Program-made: the position numbers and the translations under genes | The notes under the pieces: model-generated | Told to the model about the DNA's origin: nothing | The model's database searches: none | Seen by the model: the letters and a program-made list of their open reading frames with translations, nothing else | Origin: Stereum hirsutum FP-91666 SS1 | Lineage: Eukaryota; Basidiomycota; Agaricomycetes; Russulales; Stereaceae | Direction of reading: 5' to 3' | Length of the DNA stretch: 64,000 nt | Assembly (NCBI RefSeq): GCF_000264905.1 | Contig: NW_006763142.1 | Coordinates: 475,353 to 539,352, forward strand | Shown: positions 58,193 through 64,000 of the stretch, one piece after another | Layout: every line of letters starts with the position of its first letter | How positions within the stretch are numbered: position 1 is the stretch's first letter

Positions 58193-59526
58193 ATGTTCTC
58201 TATTTTTACCATTATATCTGCTCTTCCTCTTGCAGTCTTCTCCCTTTCCCCTCCTTCCTCACGCACCACGCCCCCAACCGGCGCCTTCATTGTTCGTTCT
58301 GGAACTACGTCATCCAGCGAATATGCCTCTCTCACTGAAGCCGTTGCCGCTCTTCCTTCCGGCACGAGTGCAGTTACCATCTTCATGTATCCGGGAACAT
58401 ACTCGGAACAGGTCGACATCACTCGGGCTGCTGTGACGGTCAGTTTTTCTCCTATCCTCACCCACAAGTTATTCAGCTATATCCCGTGGCACACGATATC
58501 AACTAGATTATGGGCTACACTGAGGATCCTGGCTCCTACACCTCCAACCAAGTGACCATCACGGCAGGAGAATCAGCGGGCACGGCTGGCTCAGATGATG
58601 CCTCTGGTACATTACGCCTTCATGCGGACGATATCGCGCTGTACAATATCGACATCAAGAACACCTTCGGATCCGGATCGCAAGCTATTGCGTTATCGAA
58701 CTACGGTAACCAGGTCGGGGTCTATGCCTGCGGGCTTTATGGCTACCAGGACACCCTCTTGGCCGAACAGGGCCTCCAGGTCTACCTACAAAGCTATATT
58801 GAAGGTGCTGTTGATTTTATGTGGGTAGCCCTATTTCCCATCAAGTAGATGTCATACCACTGACGATCTTCGAATATGGTATCGCTAGTTTTGGTCAAAC
58901 GGTATGTAGATCTTCTGAGATGCATTCTACAGTTAATAGTTCACGACCTATCTTCCGAACCTTTTAGGCACAAGGCTACTTCGAAGGCAATACCCTCGCA
59001 GTTTCTGGGACCGGTTGCATCACCGCTTCCGGCAGAGACGAGGACAATGATGCTATATGTGCGTACTTCTTCACGTTTTCATTCCCATCGGCATGCTTAC
59101 ACTCCACGGACTGGTCGCGTCTGACCAACAGACCTCTTCAACCACAACACCATAATCAAGGCTTCCGATGCTACCACTATCGATTACACCTACCTCGGCC
59201 GACCTTGGAGCGGTACTACCAGTCCCTGTCCCTTTCCATTCTCAGTACTGATAATTGATTCGTTAATAGACTTCGCGCAAGTTATATTCTTGAACACAGA
59301 AGTCGAAACCGCTCTCGAAGCCGCTCTGTGGATGGAATGGTCGAGTTCTGAGCCTAACACCGACCACGTCGTCTTTGCAGACTATAACACCACTGGGTCT
59401 GGCGTTCCCAGCTCGCTAGACCGGCCCAGCTGGGCCACAGCCTTGACATCCAGTGAGGCGGCGGATTACACGCTTTCTTCCGCTTTGGGAACGACCTCTT
59501 GGGTTGACTCTGACTATTTGATGTGA
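58193..59526 (+). CDS. Pectin methylesterase (CE8)
   Basis: A secreted right-handed beta-helix enzyme that de-esterifies pectin. Six exons (58193-58438, 58507-58820, 58889-58901, 58968-59058, 59132-59212, 59270-59526) give 333 residues in consistent phase. After a signal peptide (FTIISALPLAVFS) come the family motifs: FMYPGTYSEQV (GxYxE), SQAIALSNYGNQVGVYACGL (QAVAL type), GYQDTLLAEQGLQVYLQSYI (QDTL with catalytic Asp), GAVDFIFGQT (DFIFG, spread over three exons including a 13-nt exon) and YTYLGRPWS (LGRPW). Catalytic Asp and Arg residues are present. The C-terminus is EAADYTLSSALGTTSWVDS. With the GH7 enzyme it supports a plant-wall-degrading lifestyle. No disruption seen. Confidence 0.95.
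58889..58901 (+). other. 13-nt micro-exon of the pectin methylesterase gene
   Basis: CGCTAG|TTTTGGTCAAACG|GTATGT. Joined to the previous exon ending GATTTTAT it rebuilds DFIFGQT, the conserved CE8 motif, and the next exon continues AQGYFEGN. Confidence 0.88.
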
Positions 59527-62500
59527 TCGTACTCTTTTGTGACTGGCACTCTGTTGAACCACAAAATTTCAGTCTAAGTGTTGTGACTGGTTTCGTCGCT
59601 TTTTGCAGGCCGTGCGCGTGATCGACTCGGTCGACATCGAGTCCCCTATTTTGTCTGAGGGCTTCACAGTCCGACTGGAGGATGTATACTTTCGATCCTT
59701 TCGCGAGGTTATGAAAGTGATGGTATAGGCGCCAAGGACCGAGTCTTGCTATTTTCATCTGGGTGTATCACATGTGGCCCATGCGTTTGCCAGACCTCTG
59801 CTAACACCGCTAGGTGTCTTTTGCACGCTTTCGCCGTGCAGATCAAGCGGAAGTTCAATTCACAATTATGCCCTACGAACCCAACAGACAGCACCTGGAT
59901 AGGCTGTGGGCGAAGCGATTGGGGTTGAGTCGGAGGTAGAAAAGGTAGAACAGAATATACTCTCTTTTTGACGGGAGGACGGACTTCATTGGCTAGGTGT
60001 ACCTTATATCCGGACCTCTGGAGTGAAGGGAGCCTCGAGCCACTCATCTCAAATCTTTGTAGCTGATTGGCCAGACACCGGATTCTCGCTTGTTCCACTG
60101 CATGACTCTCAAGCCATCCCCAGAGCGTACGGAGGAAGGAATAACTTCTTCAAGAAACACTTGGTACACGCGGCCAATACCAAAACTTCTCGTCTGCAGC
60201 CAGACTCTCGAAGACACCCGACGCCACCAGGATGCTGTAACCGAGTTCCTGGGTGAAGGGCATCCGATGTTGGGACATTCCCTCAATAATTATGCTGCAT
60301 CTATTTATCCGTGGGGCCTGCCACCAGAGTCTGTTATACTTATCGAGCGTTGCGACATGAGCTAACTGACGTGTACGAAGCCTCGTTATACTGCGGCCAG
60401 CATATTCAGGAAGTCAGCAAGAGACCTAAGCACTTATGTCTACCGCACCTCTAGAATGACAGCCAGACTTATATGAGCGGCGAATCTGAAAGGCCGATAC
60501 CTGAGTGAAATGGATGTGCCATGATTTCTTTAAAGAGGTGTGGTTATCTCCCGTTCTCCCCTTTAGGGATTATTCATGCCAAAACCCCATGCACGCGTGT
60601 ACCAAGCGACTTTCCCACCGACATTGTGCCGTGCTCCGGACTTTCCTCCCTATGTCGAGAATGACCTAACTCGTAGCCCCATAAACAAGGCTGATTCCGG
60701 ACATACTGAGTTGCATAACGACCCTTCAGGAGCGAATGGTTAGAGAGCATAAACCGTGTATACCGGTCAACTTTTCACATCTGGGCCAAGATCCGGTGAA
60801 TGATTCACTCCAACTCGCAGAGTATTTTTGAGCAAGTGTGATACGGAAGAGATCAGCCTGAGTAGCCTCGAGGGTTGATCGGCCTCTTCTAATCGTATCT
60901 CGTCCCTGTCATCCCGGTAAGTAAGTTAGGGTTTTCTCCGCCAACGACAGACGTCGTATCCAACGACATGTGAGGGGGATTTATAACACGCTGTACAGGC
61001 AACAGCGTTGATGGTGTATGTGTGATCCAACATCCGTCAGGACATCGGCCATAGGCGGGGAAAAATGCTATTAGAAGCACCAGTGAGAGGATCAATATAG
61101 GTGTTCAGCTCGTAATATAACGTCCGCCGTTGAACCACGATCCGCCACAAAGTTCGCTTGGGATACAGAATATTCCGGTGTGATCTGAAGGAGTTCTAAC
61201 TGAAACCAACTGAAACCTCTCAGCGGCAGGGAGAATAACCTGCTTCATGCGTGTATCCAAGATGATATCGGAAGTTATAAGGCACCCTGCGTATCTGGAC
61301 GGTACTGCTGAGATGGTCATGGCAATATTCGTTCCGCACCTGCATGCTAACACGCCTCGATGACAAGAGAAGGGAAGCATTCGATTGAATTAGTAGACCG
61401 TCTTCTGTTCAATACATCTGGCGCATGTTTATTATGAGCACCGTTTCCTTCATATCGTAGGAAGCGCGTCTGATTCGGAAGCTCCAGACTGACTTGGAGG
61501 CAGTAACCGCAGGTAACCGCACAGCCCAAACCCACGATCAAGACATATTGCGGCTGCCACAACTACATTTGGCCACAGTTGGTCTGGTGGCCCGGCGAAG
61601 CACTCATAACTCACTCCTCAATGCCGTTGAAGTGTGTCCACAGGCGTAGGCGTTGTTCCATTTAGAGAAAACCCTATAAGCGCCACTAGTAGCTAAAACT
61701 TCTGGCCTTCAACGGAATCCAAGGAACGTCAAAGAGCACGGCGGCCATTCATCAAATGGAAGTATAGTTCCATTCATGTATAAACGAATACTTTGTCCAC
61801 GCACCTAGCAATGTGGTATAAACAGAACCCAATATGGGTAATGTGCGGGACACAAGCCTGCATGGGATATAAGGCATGAACTGGAAGGGCAAAATATGAG
61901 ATGGATCTTGACGATTCGGAACACTAATAGCTACGTTGAATGGTCTTGTCAAAGATTCTTCTCTACGAAAGTACCCGCTAAGGACTCACATCGACTATAT
62001 CTCAGCCTCTCCATAAATTATACCGAAGTGGTGAAAGCCCATTCATATCCATCGTTCCCATGTCCAAACGAAGAAGGTAGTTGGCGAGGTTATTGGAGAA
62101 CGCCGTGATGCATAGGGTCCTGTAAATAGACTACCGACATGAGTGACATGTATAACATGAACACGTACATTGACGCAAAACGGCAGCGAAGGCTAGCGAA
62201 GTTCTGATCGGTGTGACGGAAGCAGGATTCTCTATGTGCGAAAGTGCCATCCAAAATAGCGCTTGATCGTTCCCCAGGTTTTTGGATTTACCTCTAGGAA
62301 ATTGGAAGTGAACGCTGCACCGAAGACGGTCGTTGATCTCAACCAGTATGAAAACCCCTACGATTTCGTACGGCATGGCAGCAGAGGTTGCTTGCATGAT
62401 AGGGTGAGACGATCAAAGCTGTAGCAGGAGACATAAATAGGTGTTCCTCGCTGAGGCCCTATTGAGGAAAAAAATCGAGAGAGTCAGGCGACGGGGCACA

Positions 62501-62821
62501 CTCTATTTCAGGATAGTACACGGACTTACCGCTCTTGAGAAGGCGCTCGACTACGCACGAGCATGGATGATACGTACACGATTGTATAGACATGATCAAA
62601 GGTTGGTCTGGGCCAGACATACGGCAGGTAACACTGGTGCCTTCAACTCCGTGCCGTTTCCGAGATACCATGAACCAGCACTGATACCCGGGTACAAAGA
62701 TCCAGGGTGCACTCTCTCCGAAGGTGCGTGGGTGATTCGATCTCTTGTGGGAGAAGGCCATAAGAGGGCGGAGAATGATTTGACGAAGGTAGCTTCTCGC
62801 TCCGCACCCTCATAGGCCAAC
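59527..62821. other. 3.3 kb without a recognised gene
   Basis: Several minus-strand open frames (for example 59709-60098, 61105-61380, 61347-61562, 62131-62397) might be exons of an unrecognised gene. Some are hydrophobic, but I could not chain them by phase and splice site into a family, so none is called. Confidence 0.35.
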
Positions 62822-64000
62822 ATGCAAAAGTCATCATCGTCCAGCGCATCAAACGCTGCAGTGCAACCTTTCACCGGAATTGTTGCCACCACAGTCGACG
62901 CTCTGCGCCTGGTCATAGCAGCTCGGTGAGTTGCTCTCAAACTCTTTCCAATAACCGCAATTCACTCCCTTTCCTATATCCTAGTAAGGGCATCATCCCA
63001 CGCATCACGAGAAGGTTAGCGTTTCGCTCAATTGTCGGTCCCCGCTCTCATCAGCTCGCGCTTCGTAGGTTGAATGACGCGGAACGGCGGGACATGGTGA
63101 AAAGTGGCGCTGTCTTTATCTTTGCTACGGAAGAGAGTGGTATAAAACGATGGACGGAAGGACTTGCATGGTCTCCGTCACGTATAGACGGGAATTTTTT
63201 GGTGAGTATTTCGTACGCCGAGGCGTGTTGAAATATGTGTGGCGTGGGTCGCGATTATCATAGCGGAGGTGCTAGTCCAAACATCCACTGATATCGCTCT
63301 CCCGCAGATATACCGCGAGGTCACGCAGACCGTCGAGCGAGGCAGCCACAAAAGTGCCGTCAGTAGTCCGGTCTCAACGGCTTCCCTGTCCCAAGATCAG
63401 CATGCCTTTGGCGCGAGCTCGTCTCAGTATGACAGCACATTAGGACCCGTGAAACCCAACGGTCTGACCAAGCGAGTTAGTAGTCTCCATTCAACTATTC
63501 ACCTGTGCCACTACTCACACCAACCAGACGGTGACGATCAAGGTTGACGGCATGGACCACCACGTTGTCTCGTACTATCGAGACGATGACGTTCGTCGCG
63601 GTCAGCTCAAGCGACCAACTGCCAATCCAACGATGTTGGCCCTCGCGATACCTCCAGAACTAGTCAAAGCCACAAACTTTCGTCATCCGCCGCGTATTGA
63701 GATCGGGTCGGACAACATGCCACACATGTGAGCTCGAACGACGGCTTCGGGGTCTTGTTCCGTAACTTAACGGGTGCCATCTAGCTACGACGACGAAGAA
63801 ACCGCCTATGAAGCCCGCGTTCGCGCAGCCAATGCTCCTTCTCGCTCCCCAACCACCCCGTCTGCGCTATATTCAACTGCTCCAGAGCTTCGTAGAGGCT
63901 CCACAAGCTCCAACCCCCCACATAGCCCAACTTCTCCGACTGGATATTCGTCCTCAGGCTCCGGCCACCCGAATAGCTCGCTCTCAGGAGCTCTGGATAA
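62822..64000 (+). CDS. Gti1/Pac2 (WOPR) family transcription factor, 3' end outside window
   Basis: A fungal-specific DNA-binding regulator of morphological and nutritional switching. The WOPR first half is assembled from exons 62822-62925 (FTGIVATTVDALRLVIAA), 62985-63014 (KGIIPRITRR), 63069-63201 (LNDAERRDMVKSGAVFIF, SGIKRWTEGLAWSPSR, IDGNFL) and 63308-63475 (IYREVTQTVERG, then SLSQDQHAFG, NGLTKR). The second half is in exon 63528-63727 (TVTIKVDGMDHHVVSYYRDD, RPTANPTMLALAIPPEL). An exon from 63785 runs past the window end with a Ser/Pro/Thr-rich region. All phases agree. The start ATG at 62822 gives a 15-residue lead into the domain. RRWTDG/WSPSRI-type residues that contact DNA in the family are conserved here as KRWTEG and WSPSRI. 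Targets unknown. Confidence 0.92.

Noticed and set aside
60889..62397. Chain of hydrophobic minus-strand frames that could be a membrane-protein gene
   Set aside because: I could not join the frames with consistent phase, and no family signature was found.

Overview
The window looks like nuclear DNA of an Agaricomycete (wood- or litter-decay basidiomycete). Genes are cut by many 50-70 bp GT-AG introns and sit on both strands without operons. The content fits a plant-cell-wall degrader: a GH7 cellobiohydrolase with a CBM1, a pectin methylesterase, a basidiomycete-type P450, an AAD-type aldo-keto reductase locus and several members of the DUF6535 membrane-protein family. Exon models were assembled by eye from splice motifs, reading phase and family motifs; no alignment or expression data were used.

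Layout, left to right. 0-13 kb: the 3' part of a proline- and cysteine-rich, probably secreted protein (+); a decayed AAD-type aldo-keto reductase (-); a MUP1-type amino-acid permease (-); a cytochrome P450 (-); a short-chain dehydrogenase (-). 12.8-16.4 kb has no recognisable gene. 16.4-33.5 kb: GH7-CBM1 cellobiohydrolase (+); AN1 zinc finger/APH-kinase fusion (+); EamA-type transporter (-); MYND-finger protein (-); gluconokinase (-) divergent from a small Bet1/Sft1-type SNARE (+); tandem rhodanese (+); DUF4267 membrane protein (-); DUF6535 copy A (+). 36-45 kb: a TOK1-type two-pore K+ channel (+) convergent with the autophagy protein ATG13 (-). 45-47.5 kb holds a ~1 kb imperfect inverted repeat. 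47.5-54 kb: DUF6535 copies B and C (-). 54.5-64 kb: an M14 carboxypeptidase that has lost catalytic residues (-), a pectin methylesterase (+), a 3.3 kb stretch with no recognised gene, and the 5' part of a Gti1/Pac2 (WOPR) transcription factor (+) cut by the window end.

The genes do not form one pathway. Housekeeping genes (ATG13, TOK1, Bet1/Sft1, gluconokinase, rhodanese) are mixed with accessory ones (GH7, CE8, P450, AKR, DUF6535). The strongest leads are: three DUF6535 paralogues of which only B reads through cleanly; the inverted-repeat element between the paralogues; a 7-nt micro-exon in the M14 gene and a 13-nt one in the esterase, both carrying conserved motif residues; the M14 protein lacking a zinc ligand and the catalytic Glu; and an 862 bp intron in ATG13.
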